Positions 31,628-44,830 of a stretch of 64,000 nucleotides of DNA are shown here, piece by piece. Origin of the DNA: Aegilops tauschii subsp. strangulata (Eukaryota; Streptophyta; Magnoliopsida; Poales; Poaceae). The stretch lies in NCBI RefSeq assembly GCF_002575655.3, contig NC_053040.3, positions 465,792,780 to 465,856,779 of the forward strand. Reading direction: 5' to 3'. The number at the start of each line of letters is the position of its first letter. The stretch's first letter is position 1. The translations under genes were made by a program, and so were the position numbers. The notes beneath the pieces are model-generated. The model worked only from the letters and a program-made list of their open reading frames with translations, did no database searches and was not told the origin of the DNA.

Positions 31628-33370
31628 ATCATCCTTGGAGTTTAGTCAAACTAGGCAACGTTGGTTGTACTTGGCTCATGTTTTCTGTTTGTAATAATGA
31701 ATACCATTCTTCCTACTAAGGAAATTCATTATTTGTTTAAAGAATGGTTAAGCTCTCGCACCCGCTAACCTACCAAGGACCAACCTCATGGCATTTTTTG
31801 CCACGATTCTTCTCAGCCACTGACCTACTGGAGTAGAAGTGTAAGATGAGAAGTGCTAGCTATTGACCTACCGAAGGACCAATTGCTTCATGTCACTCCC
31901 TACCTTCACCTTCCAAGTTCTTTCATAAAGAGCAATGCTTCTCTAAGGGAAAGATGAATATCTTATTTACCATTTTACTTCTCTGCCCTGGAATTAGACA
32001 ATTCCAATCTTGTGCATTAGTTATTTGTGTCTCTACACACATAGGGATATGAAATTGATAGGTATGGGCATAGGATGCACCGGGAACTACCGATGGATTA
32101 TCGGATTGCAACTTTTATCAAAGAAATCTCACAGAAGAACGACTGCCACCTTCTGGACGGCTTTGACACAAGTACACGACTGATCGTAGTTGCTGAATGT
32201 CTGAAGAATTCAACATGTTCAATTAATTCAAACACTGTACCGTTCCGGTGGCAAGCTATCTGCATCATCCATTCATTGTGCATCTTTGATCCAACGCCGA
32301 CTACATCACATACCGCTTTAGGCATTCGGGAATGACTATTGCCTGTGGGTCTCCAATCGGACAGACATCAAGCTCCCCTGCGTTACTATATATTAACTTT
32401 CTGAAACTCCGCTACTCTGTCCTGTTACCTGCTCCCTACCTATTCTCTTTTACCATGGACTTGTAAGGCTATAAAGAGAACATTCTAGAAACATATAGGC
32501 CATTCTCTATGTACTGGGTTAAACCTTAGCCGTCAGTGTTTTTGGACGGCCCTTAGGCGTCTTTGAAATCACACTAAGTTCTTCGAGTTCTTCCTCCAAA
32601 TTTTGACCTTTGGTTGTTCAGTTGAGTAGAACTTTTTTCATTTTCTTAATCAAACGACCTATGTTATCATAATTTGATTTCAATTTTGAAGTAAGTTGCT
32701 TACCAAGAACTTGTGAGCTCAGTTGTTCTATACAACATGTACGAAGCGGCCTAACTAAGCAAATTGATTGATCTCGGGAGACTTGCATGTATGAAGAGAA
32801 CAAAGCTAGCTGGAGTGATCCGCCGCTTGACGAGCACACACATGCGACACATGACACCTCGATTTGATGGCATCAATACTGACACAGGATGCACTGAATC
32901 TAGGTGGATCAATCCATGCCTTTGTTCGGCTAGTACAGTAGTACACGCGTGTTGAAAGAAGCTACATATCACCGGCGCATCAGTTGACACTGCCGTGTGT
33001 GGATATTGCTCTGTTGTTGAAAGGGGGATGTTGATATCATGGTGCGCGGGGGATTCCTGGAAGTTGCCTCTTTGCCGCTTTGATGTCCCTGAGAAGCGGG
33101 AGCGTTCAATCTGATCATACTTTTGTGGTTATGTTGACTTTGTTCTTTTGCTCATTGTCTTGTGAAATTGTTATGGTGTTATTTGGTGATTGTGGTGCTA
33201 TCAGATTTTTATCCTGTGATAGATGTTTCGAGGTCGAGCATTTATAGTGGGTTTCCTGGTAGTGCTCCAACTCGCTTTCTCTTTCCTAGTTTCCTGCTTT
33301 AGTATGTTGCTTAGTAGTGTTGGGGATGGTTGTAATAAGGATGAAAACTCTGTTATCTTTCTATTGAGTG
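31628..33370 (+). repeat. Local duplication unit A
   Basis: About 31632-32110 matches 34432-34985 closely, including GGAGTTTAGT(C/G)AAACTAGGCAAC, CCATTCTTCCTA(C/G)TAAGGAAATT, CTAACCTACCAAGGACCAA, CATAAAGAGCAATGCTTCTC and CTACCGATGGATTA. The TTATAAGGAGCAATGC-type motif may be a TATA box. Short frames here (such as one with LPMDYRI at 32075-32335) are not recognised. 32340-33370 shows no gene; its C/T-rich and A-rich stretches suggest intron or UTR. Confidence 0.65.
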
Positions 33371-33379
33371 ATTAATGAA

Positions 33380-34042
33380 AAAGGGGATGCCTGGTTGAAA
33401 GAAAAGTACAGTAGGCAGATGTGCAGGTTGCAGGAAGAGGATAAGTTGGAGATGGTTTTAATAAGGATGAAAGCGTTTTAGCATGGTTGGAAACTCTGAT
33501 GAGAACCCTATGGTTGGATATTTGGAAGCTGGGAAGCGGAGTGCAGGAAGCATGATGTGCGGGTTTCAAATGTTCTTCTAGGTGCATATGTGAGGAATAG
33601 GTGGACTTGAAAGGCTGAGAAGCTTCATCTCCACATGCTACAGAAAGGTCCACGCCCAAACTAGAAGACGTGGGAGATATTGATGGAGGGATTTGTTTGG
33701 AGTAGGCAGATGGACAAAGTTGTCAATGTCATGATGAAAGCTTTATCTTTAATGAAGAGTTGCCATTGGAGATCTCCAGTTAAACTGGTTGAGGCCATCG
33801 CAATGTTCTTCGAGGAGCAAGTAAATGCGGACGATGCAAGCAGATACATTAAGCTTCTTCAAAAGTTTAACCTAATAAGTTTGCCCATGTACAAGTCCGT
33901 GCTTCAAGCATATGTTAAAGTGGATACCACGCTGCCAATAAACTTTTCGGAGATGGTGGCAATATATGACATGGTTACAGATGAAGAAATGGACCAGTTG
34001 ATCATACATGCTAGCAAGATAGATATAACTGGCAATGCATAA
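33380..34042 (+). pseudogene. PPR protein gene, 3' end, with stops
   Basis: The open stretch after a TAG at 33662-33664 encodes KTWEILMEGFVWSRQMDKVV, then VKLVEAIAMFFEEQ, ADDASRYIKLLQKFNLISLP and YKSVLQAYVK, ending near HASKIDITGNA at 34042. Upstream of that stop the same frame reads KAEKLHLHMLQKGPRPN after a TGA at 33608-33610. This is the spacing and wording of the last repeats of a plant P-class pentatricopeptide-repeat protein; such proteins bind organelle RNA. Earlier sequence (33400-33600) looks like further repeats with stops. No N-terminus or organelle-targeting peptide is visible. A truncated pseudogene is the likeliest reading. Confidence 0.65.
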
Positions 34043-35290
34043 CTACGAAATGTAACAACCTGTGACCCAGTCACATGGTATATAGCATTTCGGCTGGCGT
34101 GGCAAAATATAACTGAAGATTAGACCGAGAACATCACATGACTAAACAACACTTCATTACTTAGCAGGCAAGGTTAATTCTTGGCTTTGCTTTGTGAAGT
34201 AATTGTTTCTTAAAGAAGGATGATTATATGCTTTTATTGTGGAGGATCATTGTTTTATATATGTAGACAATCCTGAGAAGTTTGGAGTGCTTCATACTTC
34301 TTTAAGAATAGGATAAGGTGGTTCTTATAGCTTTATAGGGATGAGTAGTGTTGTAATTTTGTGCGATATATTTTTCTTTTTTTTGAGACTTGTTGTCTCC
34401 GAGTACTGTAGTTATTCATCTTCAATATCATACCTGGAGTTTAGTGAAACTAGGCAACATTGGTTGTACTTGGCTTGCCTTTTTTTCTTTGTAATAATGA
34501 ACTACATTGGCTAGGTGTGTCACCTTTAAATCTCGATCTCGGTACAGAGTTCCGAATGGCAATATATACTACCATTCTTCCTAGTAAGGAAATTCATTGT
34601 TTGTTTACAAAATTGTTAAAGCTCTTGCACCTGCTAACCTACCAAGGACCAAGCTCATGGGTTTCTTAGCCCCAATTCTTTTCACCTATCTACCTACACG
34701 AGTAGAAGTTTAAGATGAGAAGTACTAGGCTAGCTATTGACCGACCGAAGGACCAATCACTTCATGTCACTCCCTACCATCACCGTCCAAGTTCTTTTAT
34801 AAGGAGCAATGCTTCTCTAAGCGAAAGATGAATATCTTATTTACCATTTTACATCTCTACCTTGGAATTAGACAATTCCAATCTTGTGCATTAGTAATTT
34901 GTGGCTATACACACAGGGGTATGAAATTCATAGGTATGGGCATAGGAGGCACCGGAAACTACCGATGGATTACCGGATCAGAACTTTCATTTCCTACCGA
35001 CGCACCCGTCTGTCCGAGCTATCCAATTTGCCACCATCTCCTGCCATTTTGAGGAAGCAAAAATTCTCCAAGCTTGGCTGGGATGGATGGCTAGAGAAAG
35101 TAGGCGTCACAGTCCGTCAATGGACCTGGAAGAGCAACAATACAAAAATGAGCGCGAGCTTCGAAACGTACACAAAGATGAGAGATGGCTTGACTCACAT
35201 GTCAAGAGAGGCGTTCTTGCTTTTAGCCTAACTTGCAAGATAGCACTTCGCGGTGGCTTGGAACGTTGCATCGACCCATGATTTATGGTG
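34043..35290 (+). repeat. Local duplication unit B
   Basis: 34280-34985 is the second copy of the unit described at 31628. Its first part (34285-34600) also matches 39580-39930. 34880-35281 has overlapping short frames in two phases, none recognised and not conserved in unit A. Confidence 0.65.
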
Positions 35291-36100
35291 GTAGATGATA
35301 AGATCGTGAGAGCAACCGTGACTGTACTGTTTGTTAGCCTTCGTTAGCCAAATTAGCATTTTGGAGCACTGCTACATGCACGATATTTTCCAGTCTATTT
35401 CATACGACACAGGCATATATCCCATTCTTTCAATGGCTCACAACCGTCGATCATGAGTGTTGTACGACTTTCGGGCGCCAACCATTGTATGCGTAGCAAT
35501 TCCGCTACATAAATATCGCCCTTAGCATTCACACCATACATATTATAACTTCACAAGCTTTAGATGTTTGAAAACTTAGCTCGTTGCTGCAGATGGTTGG
35601 CCTTATTGCTAGCAGGAGTGAAATGCACCAAATGTTCCCAAACTGTCTTGAAGGTGTCATGTAAGCCCTTAGTTTTGAAAATCGGCATCTAGATCCAAGT
35701 GCACTAAGCGTGACATTCAAATCCAAATCAACCTCTTTAACGTTTAGCCGTAAAAGGCCTCCAATCTTACTCTATTGTGCCAGTCTGTTGGAGCCTTGGA
35801 AGCCGCAAAGCCCAACAGTGCGTGAAAGGAGGCTACTTCAGTTGAGCTTGTTCCTTAGAGCATGTACGAAGCTGACTACCTAAGGGAATCTTCAACGCTG
35901 ACCCGCATATTTGCTCTGCTATCTGTCCGCGGATATGGATGCGGGAGCCGGCCATCCAACGCTACCGCATACATTTCAACCACTATTTAAAATAAACAGA
36001 CGAAATTCATGCAAACACGATGAAATTCATTCAAGTCCGGTTATAATTTATATAAAAAGGTCGTTATTTCGACCGTTTAATCAAAAAACTAGATAAAATA
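35291..36100. other. Gene-free stretch
   Basis: No gene is seen. 35490-35640 shares phrases with 52790-52880 (TTACAACT...CACA, GCTCGTTGCTGCAGATGGTT versus GGTCGTTGCTTCAGATGGTT), which extends the local duplication. 35890-36110 is A/T-rich toward its right end. Confidence 0.45.
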
Positions 36101-36101
36101 C

Positions 36102-37290
36102 CTAAACCATATACCGGACGACCACCTCGTATGCGTGGTCGCCCTGCCCTACCGCACCGCCGTCGCCGTCCGTGTCGTCGTCGTAGTAGTCGTCATTGTG
36201 GTCCCTCCAACGGTGGAATGACGCCGGAGGGCCATGGTAGCCTTGTCTGGTGGCTGTCTGCCCCTCGTGAAGGAGCGCTCTGCCTCCTGCTGCGCGGTGA
36301 GGAGGACCGCCGCCGGCACTGCCGATGTAGACTTCGGCCCGGACCGCACTCGACACGCCCAGTGCGTGCTCACACACGCACTGGACTTGGCCCGCCGTGG
36401 CTAATTACCCAACACACACGCTGCCGATGTCACCGTAGCCCAGCCGCTTCAGAAGCCTGAGTGGCCCAGGCTGAGCCGGGACTCGCGCGCGTCGGCCGCT
36501 CGGGTCGTCAGGGGCGACTTTGCTACTGCCCGTCTCGGCTCCGCCATGCCAGCCCGGAGTCCCCACGCGCGCGGCGCGTCCTGAGCCGCCCCTCAACGGC
36601 GCAGTAGCTCTGAAGCGCCGGAACTTGTCATTGTCGGTTTCCATGAGTGCCGGCCACGCTCTTGCCCCAGTGGCCAGCGCGTGCGTCGGCGAGATCCCGA
36701 CATCCGTGTTGCACTGGTCCTCAAAGCCAGTTCGACGGAGTGCGTCTTCTGTGCGTTTGGCGACGACAACAAGCTGCTCCTGGCGCGTGCTTGCTGTCCA
36801 ATGAGACGGTGCGCGACGCGTGCCACGACGACGGGCGGCTGTTGTACACGCAAACTCACTTCACCTGAAGCGAAGGCCAGTACCGCGCATGGCCCCGGTG
36901 TTGACTACACGCATCTCCGGAACCATGATGTCGGCTGCCGTGGCTCTCGTCGTGCACCAAGCAGAGTACATGCCCGTCGTCCTCCGCGCAGCCGGGTCTT
37001 CGTGTCGTTCCAGATGCTGAGCTGGCATGGCCTGGAGCCCAGCGCCGGCGTCGCCAGGGAAATCATGGAGCGGCGGTGGTGCGAGGACAAGGACAAGCAA
37101 CTTGGGTGCCACGTGCGGTGGCACTGCGAAGAGATGGCACTCAACGGTGGCGGTGGCCTTGCGCGCCAAGTGCTCGATAGAATTTCCAGTGTAACGAGAG
37201 AGGGGTCTAATGAAGAAGATGACGAGGTGGATGTCAATTTAGCCAGCTCTGGTCAAAACCATGTTGAATCAGCATGTAAACCGCTTTAAC
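36102..37290. other. GC-rich coding-like island, unidentified
   Basis: A sharp rise in GC between AT-rich flanks. On minus, 36102-36377 ends in an acidic stretch (DDYYDDDTDGDG). On plus, 36647-36868 ends LLSNETVRDACHDDGRLLY, and a different frame (36681-37289) finishes with MLSWHGLEPSAGVAREIMER then RWCEDKDKQLGCHVRWHCEE. Each looks codon-biased over part of its length but no family is recognised, and no single frame covers the island. A decayed gene with frameshifts or a captured fragment is possible. Confidence 0.3.
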
Positions 37291-40252
37291 TAGGTCAAGC
37301 GGTGAAACTTGTCCTATTTGGAGAGCTCAGGGCGTAAGCTATTTGATTTTGATGGACGAAAATGTACCATGCGACTAGTTTTGAGGGACAAAAATAGTCT
37401 TTTATCTTGATTGAACGCAGACAACGATAAGAGCAAATTCATCTTGTTTGCAAGAATAATAAATCGCTCGCAGTCGCTAATCTACCAAGGACCAAGCTCA
37501 TAACCACTGCCTACTACGCAAGTCTTTATAAGGAGAAAGACTTCCCTGAGCAAAGGTTTTTACTTGTGTCATTGGAATTATGTCATCCCACTTTGTGCAT
37601 GATTTTTTTGGTCTCTACATGCAAGGGATATGTTTTTTTATATGTATAGGCATAGAAGACACCAGGAAATACTGATGGATCACCGAAGTCACGACATGTA
37701 CTGTACATGTTTGTTGACCATCATTGTATTCTCGTCACGCAGGCTCATGCACCACGCTTTCATGCCATCTTGAGGAAGCGGCGTGGTGATATTTACTCTT
37801 TTGGTTTGTGATAGAATGTGAAGATTATAAATTGACTTACAATACCCCAGAGTATGAAACTAATGATACTAGTTTCTTTATCCTGGCGTAAAATTAAAGT
37901 AGGCGACGTAGTGGCTCTATGGTGATGTCTGGAGAGCCACCTGATTTGCTAGCTTTTCTCACGGAGTTTGATGGATAGAGGTATACACATAGAGATTTTG
38001 TACATCTTAGTATCTCACATAATTACCGGTCACAGAAATATTGTCCTTACACAACCAAACTACATTTTACAACTTCACAAATAGACCCATGATGCAGCGC
38101 CCTTGGCAATTAATAAAGATACCTGCAAGGGGTCATGTTCATCCATTGACACAATACATCCTCCTTCAGTGAAATTCATACACAACTCAACAAATGAGTT
38201 ACGGGAGGTGAGTCGGTTGATTAAACCAACTATGCTCACGATATGCATATAACTAGTTGAACCGAATGGGAAGATGGTTTAGTCTGTGCACAACTATTTT
38301 AAGCTTGGATGCAAACTGATTCATGCTAAGCCTACTTTTTTTCCATAACAAATAAATGAGTCAAGTGAAAGGTGGCTAAATACATAATTGAGAAAATGTC
38401 GTCTACAATTTTTCTTTGGCTGAACCCAAACAACAACATGGTCAAACAAAGCCCCATCAATTACCTTCTTAACTATGCAAACCATCGGCCCTAAATGGTT
38501 GGGCTTATCTCTAACATACACATGCAGGCAAGTGGTATTACCCAATGAAAATAAGAGCATGTTAGCATCGAAACTATCAACTGTCTAATATTTTAGGTTG
38601 GGAAGCAAATTGACTAGTACAATGTGTATTTAGATTTGCATTAAAAAATTTAAGCTGCATCGATTCACTCTCGTACTTATTCAGTTGTTAGCAAAAATAA
38701 TAATTCAATGCAATTCTCTTGAATATAGTACTTTGGATAAGTAAATAATCAAAACAAGTCTTGCAGAAGAATACATTAATTAGCATCAGCATCAATAGAG
38801 CCTGACAGACATACTTATTATGGTTGGACTGCACCGTGAAAAACATGTCCAAAATAAATTGCTTTGACTTCAATATGTGCACGAGTACTTGTCATATTTG
38901 ATAGTTTAAATTTGAAATATTTGAGCAATATCAAAAAGTTATGATTTTTTTAGAAACTATCACATGAAATTGATTGGCCAGCATCAGCGAGATAATAAAC
39001 ACTTTGCCCGAAAAACTTTCAACTAATTACATTATCAGTTCAATGACAAGCTTCTATTATAGAAAACAGAATAATGTTATCTCAATAATAACATCAGAGA
39101 AAAAAAAATCAGAAATTACAACATCAGATCCATAATAATTACTGATATCTGAATCGAGGTCGAATATATAATCCTGATTTCCCATGAAATGGAGCTAAAA
39201 ATGGTATGGTAATTCTGATTAGCAAAGCTGCATTTATTTACATTGCCAATTACGTACATCCATTGTCTAGAAGGAAGAGTTTCATATTCCCTTCCATATT
39301 TCATGGTGATTTCTCTTTTATTATTATTATTATTATAAAGTGTACAGATCTCATTGCATAGGTACCACCAACTCAGCCTATTGACACAATGATCTTCTCA
39401 CATAAGGTTCGAAGAATATCAGTGACAAAGGAGCAAAGAATTGGCACTTTTTGCCCCGATGATACAATGTTCAAAGTGAATTACTACTTTGTTATGAGAA
39501 GTGACCGCTTCTCTACGGAGACGAAGGTTTCATGTTATTGTGGCAAACCTCCATTGTGGCTACCAAGGAAACGAGTCTGAGAATTCTGGAGGGTTTCATA
39601 CTTTCAGAGGCAGATGCAGTGGCTCTTATAGCCTCATAGGGATGCTCGGTGATGTACTACTGATATTTTTTTTCTCCTTTAAGATTTCTTGTCCCCGGGT
39701 ACTGTTATTCATCTTCAATACCTTCTAAAACTACATACCTTTGGCTCTACTTACCTTTTCTTTCCTCTTTGGGGATGGAATGGCAACCATTGGGATTTAT
39801 TTTCATCAACTTTGTAATAATGAACTGCGTTGACTAGGTGCATCATCTTGATATTGGTACAGAGTTAAAAGGTCAATACAAATCTTTCTTTCATGAAAGA
39901 AAGGTAAGGAAGTTCATCTTTCGCTTAAACATGAGAATAGTTTATTTTTCGTCCCTCAACTCTACTGATAGTTTAGATATGATCTCTCAACTCAAAAACC
40001 AGGAAAAAGTAATCCCCCAACTACCAAAAATCGGATATTATTCATCCCTTGCCCTATTTTGGATGGTTTTGCACTGACATGGCATGGTTTTTTTACTCTC
40101 TCTCTCTCCACCACATGGCCGCAAGTCACCACCATGTCTGCGTCGGCACCAAGGCTAACAATCTCATGGTTAGTCAGTGAGCACCAATCAAGAACGTTGT
40201 CAGATCGCCATCAGCCTCCCCTCAGTCACCACTTGCCATCGAAACTCTCGAG
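37291..40252 (+). repeat. Local duplication units C and D (part)
   Basis: 37465-37690 is a diverged copy of the unit A/B core (CTAATCTACCAAGGACCAAGCTCAT, TTATAAGGAGAAAGACTTC). 38300-38620 matches 53270-53550 (AAGCTTGGA(T/C)GCAAACTGAT, GTGGCTAAAT, TCCAATATTCTAGGTTG-like). 39580-39930 matches 34285-34600. A frame at 39389-39580 (CPDDTMFKVNYYFVMRSDRF) looks coding but is unrecognised. An ATT microsatellite lies at 39318-39337. Confidence 0.55.
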
Positions 40253-40301
40253 CTCTGGTAGAAAAAGAGGCTTCCATACGCCCCCATTAGTCCCCAAAAC
40301 A

Positions 40302-40609
40302 ATCGAACCGCGACCAAAGGGGTCTTTAGTCGCGGTTCGGGAGGAGACCCGCGACCAACTATCTGGGCCCAGCACGCTCGATCGACAGCTGGCGGACGGG
40401 AGGGGCTTTAGTCCCGGTTGGCCTGGCCAACCGGGACTAAAGGTCCCCGAAGGCCTTTAGTCGCGGTTGGCCAGGCCAACCGGGACTAAAGGCCCATCCA
40501 GCTGGCGGACGGGAGGGGCTTTAGTCCCGGTTGGCCTGGCCAACCGCGACTAAAGGTCCCCGAAGGCCTTTAGTTGCGGTTGGCCAGGCCAACCGGGACT
40601 AAAGGCCCA
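40302..40609. repeat. Left subterminal repeat cluster
   Basis: Five or more copies of CTTTAGT(C/T)(C/G)CGGTT and their inverses form near-perfect palindromes of the form CTTTAGTCCCGGTTGGCC/GGCCAACCGGGACTAAAG. A unit of about 110 bp starting GCTGGCGGACGGG is duplicated in tandem (40388-40500, 40501-40609). In En/Spm-like elements such clusters are bound by an element-encoded protein. Confidence 0.9.
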
Positions 40610-40946
40610 TCCCTATATATAGGACTCAGCTCACTGCACTTCACTCAGCTCACTTCACAATTTTCAGAAGGGGGTGGTGGGTTTGCTTTTGGTTCCTCCT
40701 ATGCACACAAGGTGTTTGATGAAATGCCCGAGAGCCTGAAACAAACATGATATGAAGTGTCCGAGGCACACTTGAGCTTTCTCATTTATTTTTCCTCCGC
40801 GATCGCGGTTAGCAACTTGAACCTTTCATGTGTCATTGATAAAATATGCATGTGTGTAGTTCATTGTTTAATTTGTATTATTTCTAGATAGTTAGTTTAA
40901 CAAATGCATGATGGTTAATTATATACTTTATATAATAATAATGCAG
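40610..40946 (+). promoter_or_regulatory. Transposase promoter and 5' leader
   Basis: A TATA box (CCTATATATAGG, 40612-40623) follows the palindrome cluster directly. The leader runs to a 3' splice site (AATGCAG, ending 40946) immediately before the ATG at 40947; an intron in the leader is therefore likely, with a donor I cannot fix. Confidence 0.65.
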
Positions 40947-43900
40947 ATGAATCGGCAATGGATGTACGGTCCCCGACTCTCCGGCGAGTTCACTACGGGT
41001 TTGAAAGATTTCCTCGTAGTGGCAAATGCGAACAAGCAGCAAGGTTTTATTATCTGTCCATGTGCTGTCTGTAAGAATCAGAAGGGTTACTCCTCCTCAA
41101 GAGACGTTCACATGCACCTGCTTCGGCACGGTTTCATGCCAAGCTATAATTGTTGGACCAAGCATGGAGAAAGAGGGGTTAGAATGGAAGAAGATGAAGA
41201 AGGGGATGATATCGATGACAACTATCATGATCATTTCGATGATACTTTCATGGAGGATGATGCTGAAGGTGGGGAAGGGTTAGGTGAAGGTGAAGAAGAG
41301 GCACATGATGAGCCCGCTGATGATCTTGGTCGGACCATTGCTGATGCACGGAGACGCTGCGAAACTGACAAGGAGAGGGAGAATTTGGATCGCATGTTAG
41401 AGGATCACAAAAAGTCGTTGTATCCAGGATGCGATAATAGTCTGAAAAAGCTGGGCTGCACACTGGATTTGCTAAAATGGAAGGCACATGAAGGTGTAGG
41501 TGACTCATCATTTGAAAATTTGCTGAAAATGTTGAAGAATATGTTTCCGAAGAATAACGAGTTGCCCGCCAGTACGTACGAAGCAAAGAAGGTTGTCTTC
41601 CCTCTAGGTTTAGAGGTTCTGAAGATACATGCATGCATTAACGACTGCATCCTCTACCGCGGTGAATACGAGAATTTGAATGAATGCCCTGTATGCACTG
41701 CATTGCGTTATAAGATCAGAGGCGATGACCCTGGTGACGATGTTGAGGGCGAGAAACCCAGGAAGAGGGTTCCCGCCAAGGTGATGTGGTATGCTCCTAT
41801 AATACCACGGTTGAAACGTCTGTTCATGAACAAAAAGCATGCCAAGTCGTTGCGATGGCACAAAGAGGACCGTAAGTCCGACGGGGAGTTGAGACACACC
41901 GCTGATGGAACGCAATGGAGAAAGATCGACAGAGTGTTCAAAGATTTTGCAGCTGACGCAAGGAACATAAGATTTGGTCTAAATACTGATGGCATTAATC
42001 CTTTTGGCGAGCAGAGCTCCAGCCATAGCACCTGGCCCGTGACTCTATGCATCTACAACCTTCCTCCTTGGTTGTGCATGAAGCGGAAGTTCATTATGAT
42101 GCCAATTCTCATCCAAGGCCCTAAGCAACCCGGCAACGACATCGATGTGTACCTAAGGCCATTAGTTGAAGAACTTTTACCGTTGTGGGCCAGACCTGGT
42201 GTACGTGTCTGGGATGAGCACAAAGGAGAGGAATTTGACCTACGAGCGTTGCTTTTTGTAACCATCAACGATTGGCCTGCTCTCAGTAACCTTTCGGGAC
42301 AGACAAATAAGGGATACAATGCATGCACGCACTGCTTACATGAGACTGAAAGTGTACGTTTGGTTAATTGTAAGAAGAACGTGTACCTGGGTCATCGTCG
42401 ATTTCTTCCCCGAAATCATAACGTAAGAAAGAAAGGCAAGCATTTCAACGGCAAGGCAGATCACCGGCCGAAGCCTGCGGAACGTACTGGTGCTGAGATA
42501 TTTGATATGGTCAAGGATTTGAAAGTCATCTTTGGAAAGGGTCCTGGCGGACAATCAGTTCCGCGGGGAGTTGACGGGCACGCACCCATGTGGAAGAAGA
42601 AATCTATATTTTGGGAGCTAGAATATTGGAAAGTCCTAGATGTCCGCTCTGCAATCGACGTGATGCATGTTACGAAGAATATTTGCGTGAACCTGCTAAG
42701 CTTCTTGGGCGTGTATGGGAAGACAAATGATACAAAGGAAGCACGGCAGGACCAGCAACTTTTGAAAGACCCAGATGACCGGCATCCGGAATGGTTTCAA
42801 GGTCGTGCCAGCTACGCTCTTACCAAAGAAGAGAAGGTCATTTTTTTGAATGCCTGAGCAGTATGAAGGTCCCGTCTGGCTTCTCGTCGAATATAAAGGG
42901 AATAATAAACATGGCGGAGAAAAAGTTCCAAAACCTGAAGTCTCACGACTGCCACGTGATTATGACGCAATTGCTTCCGATTGCTTTGAGGGGGCTCCTA
43001 CCGGAAAATGTTCGAGTAGCCATTGTGAAGCTATGTGCATTCCTCAATGCAATCTCTCAGAAGGTAATCAATCCAGAAGATCTACCACGGTTACAGAACG
43101 ATGTGGTCCAATGCCTTGTCAGTTTCGAGTTGGTGTTCCCACCATCCTTCTTCGATATTATGACGCACCTCCTGGTCCACCTAGTCCAAGAGATTTCCAT
43201 TCTCGGTCCTGTATTTCTACACAATATGTTCCCCTTTGAGAGGTTCATGGGAGTATTAAAGAAATATGTTCGTAACCGTGCTAGGCCAGAAGGAAGCATC
43301 GTCAAGGGCTATGGAAATGAGGAGGTAATTGAGTTCTGTATTGACTATGTTCCTGACCTTAAGCCGATTGGTATTCCTCAATCGCGGCACGAGGGGAGAC
43401 TAAGTGGAAAAGGCAAGATCGGAAGGGAATCCACGATATGTATGGACGGTCATTCTATGACTGAAGCACACCACACAGTTCTGCAAAATTCCAGCTTGGT
43501 GGCTCCGTACTTCGAGCAACACAAGAATATTTTACGCTCGGACAACCCGGGGAAGCCTGAATCCTGGATTAGAAAGGCCCACATGGAGACTTTCGGCAGT
43601 TGGTTGCGAAAACATTTAATGAATGACAATGATGTTGGAGATCAGCTGTACATGTTGGCCAAGAAACCATCTTCGACTATAACGACTTTCCAAGGGTACG
43701 AGATAAATGGGAATACATTTTACACCATCGCCCAAGATAAAAAGAGCACCAACCAAAACAGTGGTGTCCGCTTTGATGCAGCAACCGAGAATGGGCAAAA
43801 GGTCACATATTATGGTTACATAGAGGAGATATGGGAACTTGACTATGGACCCTCCTTTAAGGTCCCTTTGTTCCGGTGCAAATGGTTCAAGCTAACAGGA

Positions 43901-44281
43901 GGTGGGGTAAAGGTGGACGAGCAATACGGAATGACAATGGTGGATTTCAACAATCTTGGTTACCTTGACGAACCATTCGTCCTTGCCAAAGATGTCGCTC
44001 AGGTTTTTTACTTGAAGGACATGAGTAGCAAACCGAGGAAACGGAAAGATAAGAAAACGATCAGTACATCATGCGATGATCCAAAGCGCCACATTGTTCT
44101 TTCAGGGAAAAGAAACATCGTGGGAGTGGAGGACAAGACAGACATGTCAGAAGATTATAATATGTTTGGTGAAATTCCGCCCTTCAAAGTGAACACTGAC
44201 CCAAGCATTAAGTTAAATGATGATGATGCTCCATGGATACGGCACAATCGTAAGCAAGCAGGGACACAAGGGAAGAATTGA
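40947..44281 (+). pseudogene. TNP2-type CACTA transposase, single frameshift
   Basis: Translation should start at ATG 40947 (MNRQWMYGPRLSGEF), right after a splice acceptor. Order of domains: N-terminal transposase-associated zinc-binding domain (residues about 3-75, CPCAVCKNQ...H...H); acidic linker (EEDEEGDD); Transposase_21 core (about 235-560) with GLNTDGINPFG and FVTINDWPALSNLSGQ, whose Asp residues fit the RNase H-like catalytic core, and SAIDVMHVTKN; then a DUF4218-type region (HDCHVIMTQLLPIALRGLLP) and a DUF4216-type region (YYGYIEEIWELDY...VPLFRCKW). The frame breaks at a run of seven T (42841-42847); the family needs eight, and the rest is open in the next frame to TGA 44279-44281. 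The protein would cut and join element ends in the nucleus. Except for that one base it looks intact. Confidence 0.9.
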
Positions 44282-44299
44282 TGTGTAATAATTTATTGT

Positions 44300-44830
44300 A
44301 CCAAACTTTGTATTTGGTCGATGAACTGAATGATGTATCAAACCTTTTGTCAAACCTTCAAGGGATTTTAAAATGAATTAGTTTTATTTTTCTGATTTTT
44401 TTGATATATAATTGTATTTTTAAGATTTTAAAATGAATTAGTTTTATTTTTCTGATTTTAAAAGGAAAAAAGAAGAAGAAGAAAGAAGGAAAAAGGAAGA
44501 AAAAAACAGAAGAAAAAATCAGAAGAAAAAAGGAAAAACAGAAGAAAAAAACAAACAGAAGAAAAACATAAGAAAAAAACAAACAGAAGAACAAAACAGA
44601 AGAAAAAACAGAAGAAAAAAGGAACAAGGAAAAAAGGAAGAAAAACAAGAAAAAGGAAGAAAAAAACAGAAGAAAAAAGGAAGAAAAAAAAGAAGAAAAA
44701 CAAGAATTTAAAATGAATTAGTTTTATTTTCTGATTTTTTTGATATATAATTGTATTTTTAAGATTTTAAAATGAATTAGTAACAAAATAATATAAACTT
44801 TAATAAAATATATAAGTACAAACAAAATAA
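44300..44830. repeat. AT-rich direct repeats and a purine-rich block
   Basis: A unit of about 60 bp containing AAAATGAATTAGTTTTATTT and TTGATATATAATTGTATTTT occurs three times (near 44370, 44430, 44710). A GAAAAA-rich block (44460-44705) lies between copies. Phenylalanine-rich frames on minus are artefacts. Confidence 0.8.

Noticed and set aside
36681..37289. 202-codon plus frame as a gene
   Set aside because: Only its last third looks coding and there is no family match; kept only as an unidentified island.
44358..44703. Phe-rich minus frames
   Set aside because: Complement of a GAAAAA-rich block; no coding signal.
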